Shown: positions 17,096-28,088, numbered from the stretch's first letter. The stretch: 40,274 nucleotides of DNA from Betaproteobacteria bacterium (GCA_019136545.1 JAGVUA010000079.1:1-40274); one strand, 5' to 3'. Notes: generated by a model not told the origin, from the sequence alone. Program-made: numbers and translations.

Positions 17096-17646
17096 ACGAT
17101 ACAGCAAGAGTGGTACTCATTTGTTCCGCAAAAGCGCTGGAATGCTCCGCAATTCTAGCTCTGGAACAGATCGACAAATGATCGAATCCCGAACCCGGGG
17201 TGTCGGCCACAACCGCCATAGCGTCGAGATGGCGAGCATCAATCACCGCTCCCCCAAGGCTGGCTCGCCGCCACGGGATCACTTCCGCCCTGCTCCCGTC
17301 CGCTCCGGTTGGCGCGCAGCTCGTTGATTCGCTCAGCGATGTCGTTGGCGCAATACAATTGCGCCACTCCTCCGGGGATCGCGAAGATGCCTGCGGATCC
17401 GGCCTGGCGAGAGCGCAGGATTCCGCCGCCGAATCGCGGCGATGTTGTGGGGATACCCTGGCAACCAATCGGCATCGAAGCCTCATCGTTGTGTCGACAA
17501 AGTATGCACGACGGTTGTTGACAAAGTCATGCACGAAGGAGGATGCTTGCGGTTGCCTTAGCGAGTCGATGAAATTCGTGCAGCGTCGCGGGTGTCTTTC
17601 TTCGATATGACCAGGCTCGACCGAAAATCAGGCAAGGGAGCGCGCA
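17096..17646. other. 550-bp stretch without a convincing gene; possible IS-end remnant
   Basis: Open frames exist on both strands but none shows a recognisable domain, a good ribosome site or normal codon use. The notable feature is an imperfect direct repeat: TCGACAAAGTATGCACGAC (17494-17512) and TTGACAAAGTCATGCACGAA (17518-17537), period about 24 bp. Repeated short sequences of this type occur in the multi-repeat ends of some insertion sequences such as IS21-like elements, so this may be a relic end; no transposase is present. The Shine-Dalgarno of the next gene (AGGGAG) is at its right end. Confidence 0.3.
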
Positions 17647-18198
17647 ATGGAAACCATGAGATCGGCAGTGCGCCGCGCGGGGCGCAACTGGGGATGGGTG
17701 CTGCTTTACGGCCTCCTGCTTATCGTGACAGGCTTTTTTGCGATGGTCGATCCCGTGGCGACTGGACTGGCCGTGGGGATCATCCTGGCGATCTGTTTTT
17801 TCGTCGGGGGCGTTGGCGCACTCATTGCCGCCTTTCGGGACGCGGGTTGGCAGGCCAAGACCGTTGATGTTCTGTTCGGCATCATGTCCTTGCTGGCGGG
17901 CGTGATCTGTCTGGTAAACCCGTTTGGCGGCGCCACGACGCTGGTCTGGGTGATTGGAATCTTGTTCCTGATCTCCGGCGGATACGAGATTGCCGCCGGG
18001 TTCAAGGCCGATAGTGAAAAGGCCTGGCTGATCCTGCTGGGCATACTCGATCTATTCATTGGGCTCTATGCGACCTTCCTCATGCCGCCCGACACCGCGC
18101 TGGTGGTGCTCGCGACCTTGGTGGGGATCGGCTTCCTGTTCAGGGGACTGCTGATCTCGACCCTTGCGTTCCGGCTGCGCGGCTTGGCGAAACCTTAG
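17647..18198 (+). CDS. HdeD-family (DUF308) integral membrane protein
   Basis: 183 residues with six predicted transmembrane helices in three similar pairs, the DUF308/HdeD pattern: WGWVLLYGLLLIVTGFFAMV, VGIILAICFFVGGVGALIAA, LFGIMSLLAGVICLVNP, VWVIGILFLISGGYEIAAG, LLGILDLFIGLYATFLMP and a last helix near the C-terminus. HdeD in E. coli is an acid-resistance membrane protein of unknown mechanism; the role here is not known. The ATG is preceded by AGGGAG. It is followed after 79 bp by the CDGSH gene on the same strand, so the two may share a transcript. Confidence 0.88.
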   Translation: METMRSAVRRAGRNWGWVLLYGLLLIVTGFFAMVDPVATGLAVGIILAICFFVGGVGALIAAFRDAGWQAKTVDVLFGIMSLLAGVICLVNPFGGATTLVWVIGILFLISGGYEIAAGFKADSEKAWLILLGILDLFIGLYATFLMPPDTALVVLATLVGIGFLFRGLLISTLAFRLRGLAKP

Positions 18199-18277
18199 GC
18201 AAGGCCGGCGGCGCCAACTTCGCTCTCCGGACCACGTCGCAACCCGACAATTTCAACCTGATTGGAGCAAAAAACAA

Positions 18278-19010
18278 ATGTCAAAGCCCAAGGATGTTCG
18301 CGTGCAGCAAGGGTCCGTTGAAAGCGACCCATCAATCAGTGTCGTGGTTCTGAAGAATGGCCCTTATCTCGTCAACGGAACGCCGCCCCTGCATGTCCAG
18401 TTCATTGAACAGAATGCGGCCGGTCAGTCGTGGTCCTACCGGCAGGGGCGCGAGTTTCCGATCAAGGACAAAACCGCGTTGTGTCGCTGTGGCCACTCTC
18501 ACAACAAACCCTATTGCGACGGAACGCACACCAAGGTTCCGGTCGATCTGACCGAAACCGCGTCGTTCGAACCGATGCTGAATGGGGCAACGGAAATCGA
18601 TGGTCCGAGCCATAGCCTGACCGACAACGAACGCTACTGCGCCTTCGGCCGCTTTTGCGACAACGGCGAAAAGATCTGGGACGAAGTTCAGATCCCCGGC
18701 GAGGACCATGCGAAACTGGCGGTCTACATGGCGCACCAGTGCCCGGGGGGGGCGGCTGCTGGTGTGGGATCGCGCCACGGGGGAGCCGGTCGAACAGCCG
18801 CTTGCCCCCAGTTTATCGCTGCTTGAAGATCCCGCTGAAGGGGTCAGCGGGCCGCTGCTTGTACGCGGCGGCATCCGCGTCGAGAGCGCCAACGGGGAAA
18901 GCTACGAGATTCGCAACCGTCAAGCGTTGTGCCGCTGCGGCGCATCCTCGAACAAGCCGTTTTGCGACGGCAGCCACGTGTCGGTCGGATTCCGCGACGG
19001 GCTTGAATAG
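18278..19010 (+). pseudogene. Double-CDGSH iron-sulfur protein, interrupted by +1 frameshift
   Basis: Two reading frames join into one CDGSH-type protein of about 243 residues. The first frame (from ATG 18278) carries CRCGHSHNKPYCDGTH, the 3Cys-1His signature of a [2Fe-2S] CDGSH site. The second frame, up to 19010, carries CRCGASSNKPFCDGSH. They are broken at a run of eight G (18745-18752). Removing one G gives a continuous reading CPGGRLLVWDRATGEPVE. As written, translation runs on in the first frame to a stop at 18826 and loses the second site. The N-terminal part (VVLKNGPYLVNGTPPLHVQF) matches the divergent Fer4_19/CDGSH proteins of bacteria. It could be a sequencing error, a true mutation or slippage-based switching. 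Confidence 0.8.
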
Positions 19011-19034
19011 CACTTTGCACGCTGGCCGAGGTCC

Positions 19035-19057
19035 GGGCGGTGCCGCGTCGACCGCCC
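19035..19057. terminator. Possible hairpin between convergent genes
   Basis: GGGCGGT (19035-19041) pairs with ACCGCCC (19051-19057) over a 9-nt loop, between the CDGSH gene and the convergent response regulator gene. There is no T-tract on either side, so termination activity is uncertain. Confidence 0.35.
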
Positions 19058-19090
19058 TGCCGAGAATCAGCAATACATCAGGCCGTCGAT

Positions 19091-19909
19091 TCATCGGCGG
19101 CACTTTGTTGTTCGGTCCCTGTCAATCTCATCAAGGAACGCCGCGAAGACATCCGCCAGCGCTTCAGCGCGAACGCAAGCCTCCTGTCGGCCCTCGCGGG
19201 CCAACATTTCCGTCTCCAGCGCGATGGCCCGCAGTGGTTCGGCGAAGAGTTCGCCGGCCATGCCCTTGGTCGCGTGCGCAAGCTCGCGCAGTGCCTCGAT
19301 ATTGCCGGCCTGCGCCGCCGCCCGCAAACGCGCCGGGCGGTCGGCATACTTCTGCCCGGGAATGGCAAGCAAGCGTTCGAACAACGCGGGCTTGCCGCCA
19401 TAACGCGCCTCCAGTTGCGCCCAGTTAACCAGCGCGCCCGCTTCGCCCAATGCCGCGGCGGACGTCTCGCGCGTCGTGGTCGGCACCCCGTCGGCGGCGG
19501 GGCCCGGCCTCGCGACATGGCGCAACACGGCGGCAATCAGCACCGGCATTTCCAGCGGCTTGATCAGGCATTCGCGCATGCCGACGTTCAGGCAACCGCC
19601 GACATCCTCGGGGGCCACATGAGCCGACAGCCCGAGCACCGGCAAGCCGGGAGCCAGGGCGAGAACGCGGCGGGTTGTCTCGTAGCCATCCATCACCGGC
19701 ATCTGGATGTCCGTGATGACGACATCGAAGGCCTTGCTGCCGGCCTGCTCCAGCGCCGCGACTGCCTCCCGGCCGTTCTCGCAGGAGACGACCAGCGCAC
19801 CCTCATGCTCGGCCATGCCTTTCAGCACCAGCCGATTGACGTCGTTGTCATCGACGATCAGCATGCGGATGTTCGCCAAGCGTCCCGTCGCCGCGTTGGA
19901 ATCGGTCAT
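19091..19909 (-). CDS. Response regulator with C-terminal Hpt domain
   Basis: 272 residues. The REC domain (about 14-130) has the acidic pair VDDND, the phospho-acceptor Asp67 in [12 protein letters not shown] and Lys118 in LIKPLE. A linker leads to a histidine phosphotransfer domain (about 160-265) with His212 in AHATKGMAG. No DNA-binding output is present, so it is a relay module that can both accept and pass phosphate. Its ATG overlaps the stop of the hybrid kinase gene by 4 bp, making it the likely partner of that kinase. Confidence 0.93.
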   Translation of the reverse strand: MTDSNAATGRLANIRMLIVDDNDVNRLVLKGMAEHEGALVVSCENGREAVAALEQAGSKAFDVVITDIQMPVMDGYETTRRVLALAPGLPVLGLSAHVAPEDVGGCLNVGMRECLIKPLEMPVLIAAVLRHVARPGPAADGVPTTTRETSAAALGEAGALVNWAQLEARYGGKPALFERLLAIPGQKYADRPARLRAAAQAGNIEALRELAHATKGMAGELFAEPLRAIALETEMLAREGRQEACVRAEALADVFAAFLDEIDRDRTTKCRR

Positions 19910-22900
19910 GATCGCTCCTGTTGCCCGCCCGCAGACCCCGACTGCAGACGGGGCTCGTTGGCGACGATGGTCGCCAGCATCGCCAAGGCTTCGTCGAACT
20001 CGAAATCTTCGATCTGACGCGCCAGCGCGTTCGCCGGCGCGCCCACCGCCGCCGTCAAGTCCGCCTGGAGCGCCTCGAAATCGTGGGTAGCGGTCATTTC
20101 GGCATTGCCCAGATGCAGTCGCAGGGTTTCCAGCCCTTGGCGCAGCCGCGGCCAGTCGATGGCGCCGGGTTCGACCACGGGCCGGGCTGCCGTCATGGCC
20201 GGCCCAAGACCGGCCAGGCCGGCCATGACCCGCTCCAGGGTTTTCCGACAACGATCCAGCGCATGCTCGACATCCGCGTCGCCCGTCTTGAGGGCGGCCT
20301 CGACTTCGGCGGCGCATGCCCGCAGATCGCCCAGTCCGAAGGTGCCGGCCAGGCCTTTCAGCGTGTGGGCGATCCGCCGCGCTTCGTCCCGCTCGCCGGC
20401 GGCCAGCCGTCCTTCGATCGCGCGCATGTCGTCGGCATGCTCGATACGGAACTTTTCCAGAAAACGCGCGAGACGATCGACCTTGCCATTGGTCACTTGC
20501 AACGCGGTCGCCAAAGTCAGTCCCGGCACCGCGCCGATCGCCCGGCGCAAGCGCTCCTCCGCATCGTCAGGCGGATCGGCCGCTTCGGCCGGCGCCGCCG
20601 CTTCGCCGGCTTGGACGGCGACCGACTTCGGCAGCCAGCGCGCTAGGGCGCTGTAAAGCACGCCGGCATCGATGGGCTTGGCAATGTGGTCATCCATGCC
20701 GGCCTCGAGACAGCGCTGACGATCCTCGTCGAAAGCGTTGGCGGTCACGGCGACGATGGGCACGTCGCGATAACCGTCCAGCCGCCGAATCTGGCGCGTC
20801 GCCTCCAGCCCGTCGAGCAGAGGCATCTGGATGTCCATCAGGATCAGGTCGTAGCGTCGGCCGCGCGCCCGCACGATGGCGTCGACCCCGTTGTCGGCGA
20901 CATCCACCTTGACACCGGTTTGCGCCAGCAGCTCGAGCGCCACTTCCTGGTTCAGATCGTTGTCCTCGACCAGCAAGACATGGGCATCGAAGCGCGGCGT
21001 GCCCGCCGCCGCCGCGAGCGCCCGGCGCTCTTCCAGCCCGATGCGGCTCGCCCCGAGGCCGAGACGCACGGTCACCGAGAACGTCGATCCGACGCCCGGC
21101 GTGCTCTCGACGGTAATGCCACCGCCCATCAACTCGGCCAACCTGAGCGAAATGGCCAGTCCCAGCCCGGTGCCGCCGTGCTTGCGGGTCGCCGAGGTAT
21201 CCGCCTGCTGGAAAATCTGGAACAAGCCGGCCTGCTGCTCCTCGCTCATGCCGATGCCGGTATCGCGGACATCGAAACGCAGCACTACCGTTTCGGTCAG
21301 GAACTCCTTCACGCCGATACGGACATCGACGCCGCCGCGCTCGGTGAACTTGATGGCATTGCCGATCAGGTTGAGCAGAATTCGTCGCAGCCGTTGCGAA
21401 TCGCCCAGCAGCACGCCCGGTACGTTCGATGCCAGTTCGATCTCCAGTTTCAGGCCCTTGCGCCGCGCCTGTTCGCCCAGTTGACGCGAAAGATTGTTGC
21501 AAAGCCCGCGCAGCTCGAACTCGGACAGCTCCAACCTCATCTTGCCGGCCTCGATCTTCGAGACATCGAGGATGTCGTTGATGATGTCGAGCAGATGCTG
21601 GGAGGAAGCCCCGATCTTGGTCAGGTAATCGCGCAATCTTGGGGTCGGATCGGCCCGCAGTGCAAGGTCGGTCATGCCGACGATGGCGTTCATGGGCGTG
21701 CGGATTTCGTGGCTCATGTTGGCCAGAAAATCGCTCTTGGCCTGGCTGGCCGCCTCGGCCTGGCTCTTGGCCGCCTGCAACGCCGCCTCGGCCAGCTTCT
21801 GGTCCGTAATGTCGTGCACCGTGCCGGTCGCGTCGCGCAAACGCCCGCTGTCGTCCACGCTGGCGTCGGCCTGCGCCCGCACCCAACGCGTGGCGCCATC
21901 GACGACGAGGCGCAGAATAACGTCGCTCGGCATGCCCTTCTGGCTGGTCTGCCAGGCCCGATCCAGCGTCGGCTGGTCGCTGCCGACGACCGCGGCGCGC
22001 AACCTCGCCAGATCCACCGGACTGCCGTCGTCGGGAAAACCGAAAATCCTGCGCATTTCCGAAGAGCAATCGAACTGTCCGCTGTCCGGGTCGTAATGCC
22101 AACTGCCCACCCTGGCAATACGCTGCGCCATGATCAGTATTTTTTCGTTCTTGGCGACGGCCTGTTGCAGCCGACGCTGTTCGGTCACGTCCCGGGCGAT
22201 CTCGATGATGCCCGTCACTTGGCCGTTGCGATCCCGCAACGGCCAGGCGTAAAGGTCGATGATCGCCGGTTCGCCGGTGGGACCGAGGTGACGGTGCGTG
22301 ACGGTGAGCGGCTCGCCCGTCGCCAGCACGTCGGCAAGCGGACAAGGATCGTTCTCACCCGTGCAGGGCGTATCGCTGCCATGGCTCAGGCGGTGGCAGG
22401 TGATGTTCTCGGGGATGTCTTTTCCCGCCTGCTTGCGCGCCGCCGCGTTGAGCAAGCGCACGCGATAATCGCTCGAAATCACCATCAGCGGCCTGCCGAT
22501 GCTGTCGGCCACCGTTTCCCAGTAACGCTCCGACTCCGCCAGCTTGTCGCGGGTATCGGCGTGAAGCGCCGTCTCACGCCGCAGTTCGGCATTGGCGGCC
22601 AGCAAGTCGCGGGTGCGCGCCGCCACTTCCTTTTCGAGCCGGCCCATGGCAGCGCGCAAGCTGAAGTAGAGGAGCAACTCCATCAACAGGAAGCCGATGG
22701 CGCCATACGCCACCATCCGGTGCACCGCCGCGCGATGCGCGGCCACCGCCTGATCGACGTTGCGCCAGATCATGATCGTGCCGATCGGCTCGCCGGCGCC
22801 CCGGCGCGAACCCTGGTAGTCCATGAGCGCAAAGCGCGTGACCGCCAGGTTCTCCGCACCGACCTGGATCCGCGAGGTCTCGGGCGCGCTGGCTTCGGTG

Positions 22901-23712
22901 GGCGCGATGCCTGTCGCCAGCAAGCCGCGCAGGACGGTCTCGACCGGGCGGGACGCGCCCTCGACCACGCATCGGCATTCGGCTTCGAGCTTGTCCCTGT
23001 CTTGCGTCGCGTTCCTGGCGAGCATCTCGTCGAACGGAACCGCCTTCTCCTTCAGCAACAGCGCGAAGCCGCTGCCCAGTTGCCGGTCCAGGTTCTTGAA
23101 GAGGTCGCCGAAAGACCCGCCCACTTCCAGCGTGCCGATCGGCGGCTGGCCCGCCGATTCAACCGGCGCATGCACCGGCACCACCGCCCGCGGGCCGACG
23201 AAAAACCTGCCCGTCTCGATGCCGCTGCGCGGGCTGTTTTCCCGCCAGGTATCGACGACGATCGGCCGCAGGTCCGCCAGCGGATCGTCGAAGCTTTCCG
23301 GCCTGTGGACACGCAGGAAACTGACGATCCGCGGGCCGACATGAAACTGGATCACATTGGAGCCGTGGTTGCGCTCGAGCATTTCCCAACCCGGCCGAAT
23401 CTCGTCGAGCAGCCGGGCGCGTACCGCGTTGGCGCGAGGACCGCCGCCTTCGGTCCCGACGGCCTTGGCGCCGTCGGCCAGCAAGCGGCGCACATGCAAG
23501 TCCGTCCCCAGCAACGTCGCCAGTTGCAGCAGGCTGTCGAAAGTTCCTTGCTTGGCCAGCTCAAAAGCGGCCTTCTGGCGCAGACCCTCTTCGGCGAACG
23601 ACGAAGTCAGCATGCGATCGGTGGCTATCGCATAAACCAGGACCAGCACCGACACCAGGCCGAGAAGGCAGCCGCTGATGACCAGAAACGGCGTCCAGGA
23701 CTTCCCGCTCAT
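19906..23712 (-). CDS. Hybrid sensor histidine kinase (PAS-PAS-HisKA-HATPase-REC-Hpt)
   Basis: 1268 residues. TM helices at about 9-31 and 335-352 enclose a ~300-residue periplasmic sensor region of unrecognised, possibly dCache-like, type with Cys247/Cys249 (CRC). A first PAS (about 395-510) carries a cysteine-rich stretch ([12 protein letters not shown], then CPL). A second PAS of the PAS-3 type (about 525-640) is followed by HisKA with His668 (SHEIRTPMN), a HATPase domain (770-885: N-box [22 protein letters not shown]), a REC with Asp960 ([11 protein letters not shown]) and an Hpt with His1116 (AHTLKGLAG). It is a complete internal phosphorelay. It lies 72 bp after the REC-HD-GYP gene and is coupled to the response regulator-Hpt gene that follows. 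Confidence 0.95.
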   Translation of the reverse strand: MSGKSWTPFLVISGCLLGLVSVLVLVYAIATDRMLTSSFAEEGLRQKAAFELAKQGTFDSLLQLATLLGTDLHVRRLLADGAKAVGTEGGGPRANAVRARLLDEIRPGWEMLERNHGSNVIQFHVGPRIVSFLRVHRPESFDDPLADLRPIVVDTWRENSPRSGIETGRFFVGPRAVVPVHAPVESAGQPPIGTLEVGGSFGDLFKNLDRQLGSGFALLLKEKAVPFDEMLARNATQDRDKLEAECRCVVEGASRPVETVLRGLLATGIAPTEASAPETSRIQVGAENLAVTRFALMDYQGSRRGAGEPIGTIMIWRNVDQAVAAHRAAVHRMVAYGAIGFLLMELLLYFSLRAAMGRLEKEVAARTRDLLAANAELRRETALHADTRDKLAESERYWETVADSIGRPLMVISSDYRVRLLNAAARKQAGKDIPENITCHRLSHGSDTPCTGENDPCPLADVLATGEPLTVTHRHLGPTGEPAIIDLYAWPLRDRNGQVTGIIEIARDVTEQRRLQQAVAKNEKILIMAQRIARVGSWHYDPDSGQFDCSSEMRRIFGFPDDGSPVDLARLRAAVVGSDQPTLDRAWQTSQKGMPSDVILRLVVDGATRWVRAQADASVDDSGRLRDATGTVHDITDQKLAEAALQAAKSQAEAASQAKSDFLANMSHEIRTPMNAIVGMTDLALRADPTPRLRDYLTKIGASSQHLLDIINDILDVSKIEAGKMRLELSEFELRGLCNNLSRQLGEQARRKGLKLEIELASNVPGVLLGDSQRLRRILLNLIGNAIKFTERGGVDVRIGVKEFLTETVVLRFDVRDTGIGMSEEQQAGLFQIFQQADTSATRKHGGTGLGLAISLRLAELMGGGITVESTPGVGSTFSVTVRLGLGASRIGLEERRALAAAAGTPRFDAHVLLVEDNDLNQEVALELLAQTGVKVDVADNGVDAIVRARGRRYDLILMDIQMPLLDGLEATRQIRRLDGYRDVPIVAVTANAFDEDRQRCLEAGMDDHIAKPIDAGVLYSALARWLPKSVAVQAGEAAAPAEAADPPDDAEERLRRAIGAVPGLTLATALQVTNGKVDRLARFLEKFRIEHADDMRAIEGRLAAGERDEARRIAHTLKGLAGTFGLGDLRACAAEVEAALKTGDADVEHALDRCRKTLERVMAGLAGLGPAMTAARPVVEPGAIDWPRLRQGLETLRLHLGNAEMTATHDFEALQADLTAAVGAPANALARQIEDFEFDEALAMLATIVANEPRLQSGSAGGQQERS

Positions 23713-23784
23713 GGCATTCGCACGCCGGTCCCCGTCGTCACGCGCAGTGTCGGAGCCGGTCTCGTGGTGCCGACGACGTTCACG

Positions 23785-24972
23785 CTACTCGGTGGCGTCG
23801 GGATAGCGCTGCGCAATGGCAATGAACTGGTCCTTCAATTCGAAAAAGGCGTCGATGATGTCCGGATCGAAGTGCTTGCCTCGCCCTTCCAGGATGATCG
23901 CCTGAACCTGGTCGACCGGGAACGGCTCCTTGTAATGGCGCCGGCTGATCAGGGCGTCGAAGACATCGGCCAGCGCCATCAGGCGGGCGCAGATCGGGAT
24001 CTCGTCGCCCGCCAGCGCCGCCGGATAGCCCGAGCCGTCCCATTTTTCATGATGGAACAAGGCAATCTGCCGGGCCACTTCGAGGAAGGCCAGCGGCGAG
24101 TCGGCATGCTGGGGATCGGGCAGCTTGCCCTGGCCGCCCAGCACGTGGCGGATCGCCACCTCGATCGCATCGGCGCCGATCTGGCTGTGATGCTTCATCA
24201 CCTCGAATTCCTCCGCCGTCAGCCGCCCCGGCTTGAGCAGGATGTGATCCGGAATGCCCACCTTGCCGATGTCATGCAGCGGCGTCGCCTTGGCGATCAG
24301 CAGTTGCAGGCGGTCATGCAGGTAATCGCGGAAACGCGGGTGGCCCTTCAAGTGCGACATCAGGGCTTCCATGTAGCCGCGGGTACGGCGGAGATGATTG
24401 CCGGTTTCGTTGTCGCGCTTTTCCGCCAGCATCGCCAGCGCGTTCAGGCTGACATCCTTGATCAGTTCATTTTCCTGCATGCGGCGGCCGACTTCCGCCT
24501 CCAGATAACCGTTCTGGTCCCTCAGCCAGTCGCGGGCCTGCTTGAGCTCGAGGTGGGTTTCGACGCGGGCCAGCAGAATGGCCGGGCGGATCGGCTTGGT
24601 GACGTAGTCGACCGCGCCCATGTGCAGGCCGCGCTCTTCGTCCTCCGTGGCATCCATGGCGGTGACGAAAATGACCGGAATGTCGCGCGTTGCCGGAATT
24701 TGCCGCAATTGCGCGAGCACCTGGTAGCCATCCATTTCGGGCATCATGACATCGAGCAGAATCAGGTCCGGACGCGGTTCGCTCCGGGCCACCTTGAGCG
24801 CCCGCTCCCCCGAAAGCGCCAAGCGGACCCGATAGCTGGGCTCGAGCAACTCGCCGATGACCGTCAGATTCTCCTTGGCGTCGTCGACGACCAGAATGAC
24901 CTTGGCGTCCTCCGCCGCCCGACCGCTGTCGCCCTGCCCGTCCGGCAACGGCTTGTTTGAATCCGGATTCAA
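23785..24972 (-). CDS. REC-HD-GYP response regulator (c-di-GMP phosphodiesterase)
   Basis: 395 residues. The REC domain (about 24-140) has VVDDAKEN, Asp74 in LILLDVMMPEMDG and Lys126 in VTKPIRP. A coiled linker leads to an HD-GYP domain (about 170-385) with the intact dyad HDIGKVGIPD (His233-Asp234), HHSQIG and HHEKWDGSGYP. It should hydrolyse cyclic di-GMP in response to phosphorylation, most likely from the adjacent hybrid kinase. It is the first gene of a three-gene signalling operon. The 126 bp upstream of it (24973-25098) hold no gene that I can see. Confidence 0.95.
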   Translation of the reverse strand: MNPDSNKPLPDGQGDSGRAAEDAKVILVVDDAKENLTVIGELLEPSYRVRLALSGERALKVARSEPRPDLILLDVMMPEMDGYQVLAQLRQIPATRDIPVIFVTAMDATEDEERGLHMGAVDYVTKPIRPAILLARVETHLELKQARDWLRDQNGYLEAEVGRRMQENELIKDVSLNALAMLAEKRDNETGNHLRRTRGYMEALMSHLKGHPRFRDYLHDRLQLLIAKATPLHDIGKVGIPDHILLKPGRLTAEEFEVMKHHSQIGADAIEVAIRHVLGGQGKLPDPQHADSPLAFLEVARQIALFHHEKWDGSGYPAALAGDEIPICARLMALADVFDALISRRHYKEPFPVDQVQAIILEGRGKHFDPDIIDAFFELKDQFIAIAQRYPDATE

Positions 24973-25079
24973 GATGATTCACCACCCAATAGCTTGATCG
25001 AGATCAAGACCGCATTTTAGGCTCACGGCACCCGGAAGAGTCGACCTGCTGGTTTCGCCCCTGCCAGAACCGGCGTCCC

Positions 25080-25094
25080 GCCATGTCTGACTTT
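25080..25094 (+). repeat. Near copy of 15-bp motif GCCANGGCTGACTTT
   Basis: Matches at 13 of 14 fixed positions (T for G at 25086). It lies in the gap just after the binding-protein gene, outside any coding region. Confidence 0.4.
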
Positions 25095-25098
25095 CCCT

Positions 25099-27225
25099 TC
25101 AGTGCGCCAGACCGCGCTCGCGCCGTCGATAGCCGACCACCGCCGGCAGCGCCGCCAGCCCGACCAGCGCGACGAACAACCCCAGCGGCCACAGCACCGG
25201 CCGATTCCATTCCCCGCGCAGACGCTGGCGCAATTCGGCATCGATGCGCTGATACTTGAGGGTATTGTTGCCGACCTTGGTCGGTTTCCTGTTGTCCAGC
25301 CAGACGTGGCGCAGCGTGTAGTCCTTGGGATGGAAACCCCAGATCCACGGGCTGTCCTCGCGCAAAATCGCCAGCATGCGGTCGATGATCGCCTGCCGCT
25401 CGGGGCTGTTCTCCATCGCCCGCATGCGCTCGAACAGCCGGTCGTACTCGGGATTGGCGTAGTTGGCGGCGTTTTCGCCGCCATGCTTGACCTTGCCCTG
25501 CGGACCGTGAAGCAGGAACAGGAAGTTTTCCGGATCGGGATAGTCGGCGTTCCAACCGAAATAGAACAGCTGCACCGCGCCCTTGCGGATCTTTTCCTGA
25601 AAACGGTTGTAGTCGGTATTGCGCACCACGAGCTGGATGTCGAGTTTTTGGAACTGCTTGTTGAGCCAGTCGATGCGCGACTTGGCGCCGACGCCGCCGG
25701 CGGTGGTGTCGAGGTTGATCACCAGCGGCTCGCCGGTCTTCTCGTCGCGGCCATTCGGATAGCCCGCCTCGGCCAGCAATCGCCTTGCGACCTCGATGGA
25801 CTTGCGGCGCGGCTTGCCGTCGACCCAGTCGTACATGACCGGATTCACGCCCCTTGCGCCTTCGCGATAGCCGAAAATGCCTGGCGGAATCGGGCTCTGC
25901 GCCGGCAGACCGCGGCCGTTCTGGAAGATCGAAATGAACTCTTCCTGGTCGATGGCGATGGCGATCGCCTGCCGCAGCTTGCGCGACCGCGGCTCCTCCC
26001 CGCCGACCACCGGATCGAGCATGTTGAAGCCCATGTAGAAGGTCGAAGTGGACACCGAAGTCGATAGCACGATGCCCTGGGCGCGCATGGCGTCGGTAAG
26101 CGTCGTCTCGCCGCCCGAGCCGACCTGTACCGCCTGGTCGAAGGAATCCGAGGCGATGCCGGAAGCATCGTAATAGCCCTGCAGGAACTTGTTCCAATAG
26201 GGAATCTGCTCCTTCTCGCGCGTGAACACGACTTTGTCGACGAAGGGCAGCGGCTTGCCGCAATCGGCCAGCAATCCCGCTTCGCGGTCGCCCGGCTCGC
26301 CCTCGCAGGGATAGGTTTGCCCGTGGAAATTGGGGTTTTTCTCCAGCACCATGCGCGCGTTGGGATTGTTCTCCGTCAACATGTACGGCCCCGTGCCGAT
26401 CGGGTACCAGTCGAGCGTCAGGTTCTTTTCGGCCATGCCCGGCTGGCTGTAGAACTTGTCGGCCTCCCAGGGCATGGGGGCGAAGAACGGCATGGTCAGC
26501 CAGTAGACGAACTGCGGATACTTGCCCTTGACCCGGATGCGGTAAGTATGGGCATCGACCGCCTCGACGCCGGCAAGCGGGAAGCGGCGCAGGTCCAGCC
26601 ACTCGTCGCGGCGCTCCGCCACGGCTGACTTTCGGGCCTGCAAGGTCTTGGCGAAATCGTCGAGGCCGACGATGTATTCGCTCATCAGACCGAGAATGGG
26701 CGAATGCAGGCGCGGATGGGCGAGGCGCTTGATGGCATAGACGTAATCCTCGGCCACCAGCTCGCGCGTGCCCCAGTTCGGGAAGTCGGCCAGCGTCTCG
26801 ATGCCCGCCAAGCTCGCCGGCGGCTCGGCAAACGCGGGATGCGGCTGATAGCGGATGCCGGGGCGCAACCGGATCAGGTAATCCGAATAGGCGATCTTCG
26901 CCGGGTCGGCGTCGTCCGGCAGCGGCTGTCCCTTGTCATCGACATACCGCGGCTTCGGCACCTCGACCGCCGTTGCGGCGATCACCTCGTAGGGGCGCTT
27001 CAGATAGTGGTATTGCAGCGGCGGCTCGTAGATCTGCGCGGTAAAGGTGATCTCGTCCTCGCTGTACGACTGCACGGGATCGAGATGCTTGGGACGATCG
27101 GTAAACGCCGTGTAGAGAATATTGCGTCCGCTGTCGGCTGCCGGATAGGGATCGTTCCAGGCACTGCCGCAGCCGAACAGCGCCCACGGCGCGGCCAGCA
27201 TCATGACAATCAGCAGTTTGGGCAT
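25099..27225 (-). CDS. Family 5 extracellular solute-binding lipoprotein with C-terminal TM helix
   Basis: 708 residues from the ATG at 27225 (an upstream in-frame start would run across the fabI promoter). The signal peptide ends in lipobox LFGC. The body is an SBP_bac_5 (oligopeptide/dipeptide type) binding protein: [16 protein letters not shown], then [20 protein letters not shown], and [15 protein letters not shown]. It is longer than OppA/DppA (about 540) and, unusually, ends with a single hydrophobic helix ([20 protein letters not shown]) plus a basic tail. No permease or ATPase genes are adjacent. It may feed a transporter encoded elsewhere or act as a receptor; it precedes the HD-GYP/kinase operon in the same orientation. 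Confidence 0.88.
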   Translation of the reverse strand: MPKLLIVMMLAAPWALFGCGSAWNDPYPAADSGRNILYTAFTDRPKHLDPVQSYSEDEITFTAQIYEPPLQYHYLKRPYEVIAATAVEVPKPRYVDDKGQPLPDDADPAKIAYSDYLIRLRPGIRYQPHPAFAEPPASLAGIETLADFPNWGTRELVAEDYVYAIKRLAHPRLHSPILGLMSEYIVGLDDFAKTLQARKSAVAERRDEWLDLRRFPLAGVEAVDAHTYRIRVKGKYPQFVYWLTMPFFAPMPWEADKFYSQPGMAEKNLTLDWYPIGTGPYMLTENNPNARMVLEKNPNFHGQTYPCEGEPGDREAGLLADCGKPLPFVDKVVFTREKEQIPYWNKFLQGYYDASGIASDSFDQAVQVGSGGETTLTDAMRAQGIVLSTSVSTSTFYMGFNMLDPVVGGEEPRSRKLRQAIAIAIDQEEFISIFQNGRGLPAQSPIPPGIFGYREGARGVNPVMYDWVDGKPRRKSIEVARRLLAEAGYPNGRDEKTGEPLVINLDTTAGGVGAKSRIDWLNKQFQKLDIQLVVRNTDYNRFQEKIRKGAVQLFYFGWNADYPDPENFLFLLHGPQGKVKHGGENAANYANPEYDRLFERMRAMENSPERQAIIDRMLAILREDSPWIWGFHPKDYTLRHVWLDNRKPTKVGNNTLKYQRIDAELRQRLRGEWNRPVLWPLGLFVALVGLAALPAVVGYRRRERGLAH
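26618..26632 (+). repeat. Copy 2 of 15-bp motif GCCANGGCTGACTTT
   Basis: Exact match (N=C), inside the solute-binding protein gene, on the strand opposite to the gene. Confidence 0.5.
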
Positions 27226-27248
27226 GCGGGCCAGTGTATCCGATCCGC

Positions 27249-27254
27249 TATAAT
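27249..27254 (+). promoter_or_regulatory. -10 box of the fabI promoter
   Basis: A perfect TATAAT lies 30 bp before the fabI ATG. No good -35 hexamer is seen at 16-18 bp upstream. The whole 59-bp gap between the divergent binding-protein gene and fabI must hold both promoters. Confidence 0.6.
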
Positions 27255-27284
27255 CCGCGCGGCTCAAACACCAGGGGAAAAACG

Positions 27285-28088
27285 ATGGGCTTTCTCGCCG
27301 GCAAGCGCATTCTCATCACCGGGCTGCTGTCCAACCGTTCCATCGCCTACGGCATCGCCAAGGCTTGTCATCGCGAAGGCGCCCGCCTCGCATTCACTTA
27401 CCAGAACGATCGCTTCAAGGAGCGCATCACCAAGTTCGCCGACGAACTGGGCAGCCAGTTGATCTTCCCGTGCGACGTCGCCGACGACGGCCAGATCGAT
27501 ACCCTGTTCGAGGAACTGGGCAAGGGTTGGGAAGGCCTTGATGGCCTGGTGCATTCCATCGCCTACGCGCCCACCGAAGCCATCGAGGGCGATTTCCTCG
27601 ACGGTCTGTCGCGCGACGCCTTCCGCACCGCCCACGACGTTTCGTCGTACAGCTACCCGGCGCTGGTCAAGGCGGCGCGACCGCTGCTGCTGCGGGGCAA
27701 TCACGCCTCGGTGCTGGCGCTGACCTATCTCGGCGCCGAGCGCACCATGCCCAACTACAACACCATGGGCCTGGCCAAGGCCAGCCTGGAAGCGGCGACG
27801 CGCTATCTGGCCTTCTGCCTGGGGCCGCAGGGCGTCCGCGCCAATGCCATCTCGGCCGGCCCGATCAAGACGCTGGCCGCGTCGGGCATCGGCAACTTCG
27901 GCAAGCTGCTGGCCTACAACGCCCACCATGCGCCCTTGCGCCGCAACGTGACGATCGAGGAAGTCGGCAATGCCGCGGCCTTCCTGCTGTCGGATCTGGC
28001 CAGCGGCATCACCGGCGAAATCATGTACGTAGACGGTGGTCTCAACACCACCGCGCTAGGCAATCCGGATCCCTTGCCCGGGGGCTGA
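27285..28088 (+). CDS. fabI: Enoyl-[acyl-carrier-protein] reductase (NADH)
   Basis: 267 residues from the ATG at 27285, preceded by AGGGGA. FabI reduces trans-2-enoyl-ACP in the last step of each fatty acid elongation cycle and is the target of triclosan and diazaborines. The divergent SDR cofactor motif is clear ([15 protein letters not shown], about 13-27), as is the catalytic Tyr-x6-Lys (YNTMGLAK, about 157-164) with an upstream Tyr (TYLGAE). The C-terminus has GEIMYVDGG. Length and motifs are fully normal. It is probably monocistronic; a GC-rich hairpin follows. Confidence 0.97.
   Translation: MGFLAGKRILITGLLSNRSIAYGIAKACHREGARLAFTYQNDRFKERITKFADELGSQLIFPCDVADDGQIDTLFEELGKGWEGLDGLVHSIAYAPTEAIEGDFLDGLSRDAFRTAHDVSSYSYPALVKAARPLLLRGNHASVLALTYLGAERTMPNYNTMGLAKASLEAATRYLAFCLGPQGVRANAISAGPIKTLAASGIGNFGKLLAYNAHHAPLRRNVTIEEVGNAAAFLLSDLASGITGEIMYVDGGLNTTALGNPDPLPGG

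Noticed and set aside
20686-24960. A 1424-codon open frame on the + strand
   Set aside because: It runs antisense to the hybrid kinase and REC-HD-GYP genes, has no recognisable domain and is rich in Arg/His/Gln, as expected for the complementary strand of GC-rich coding DNA.
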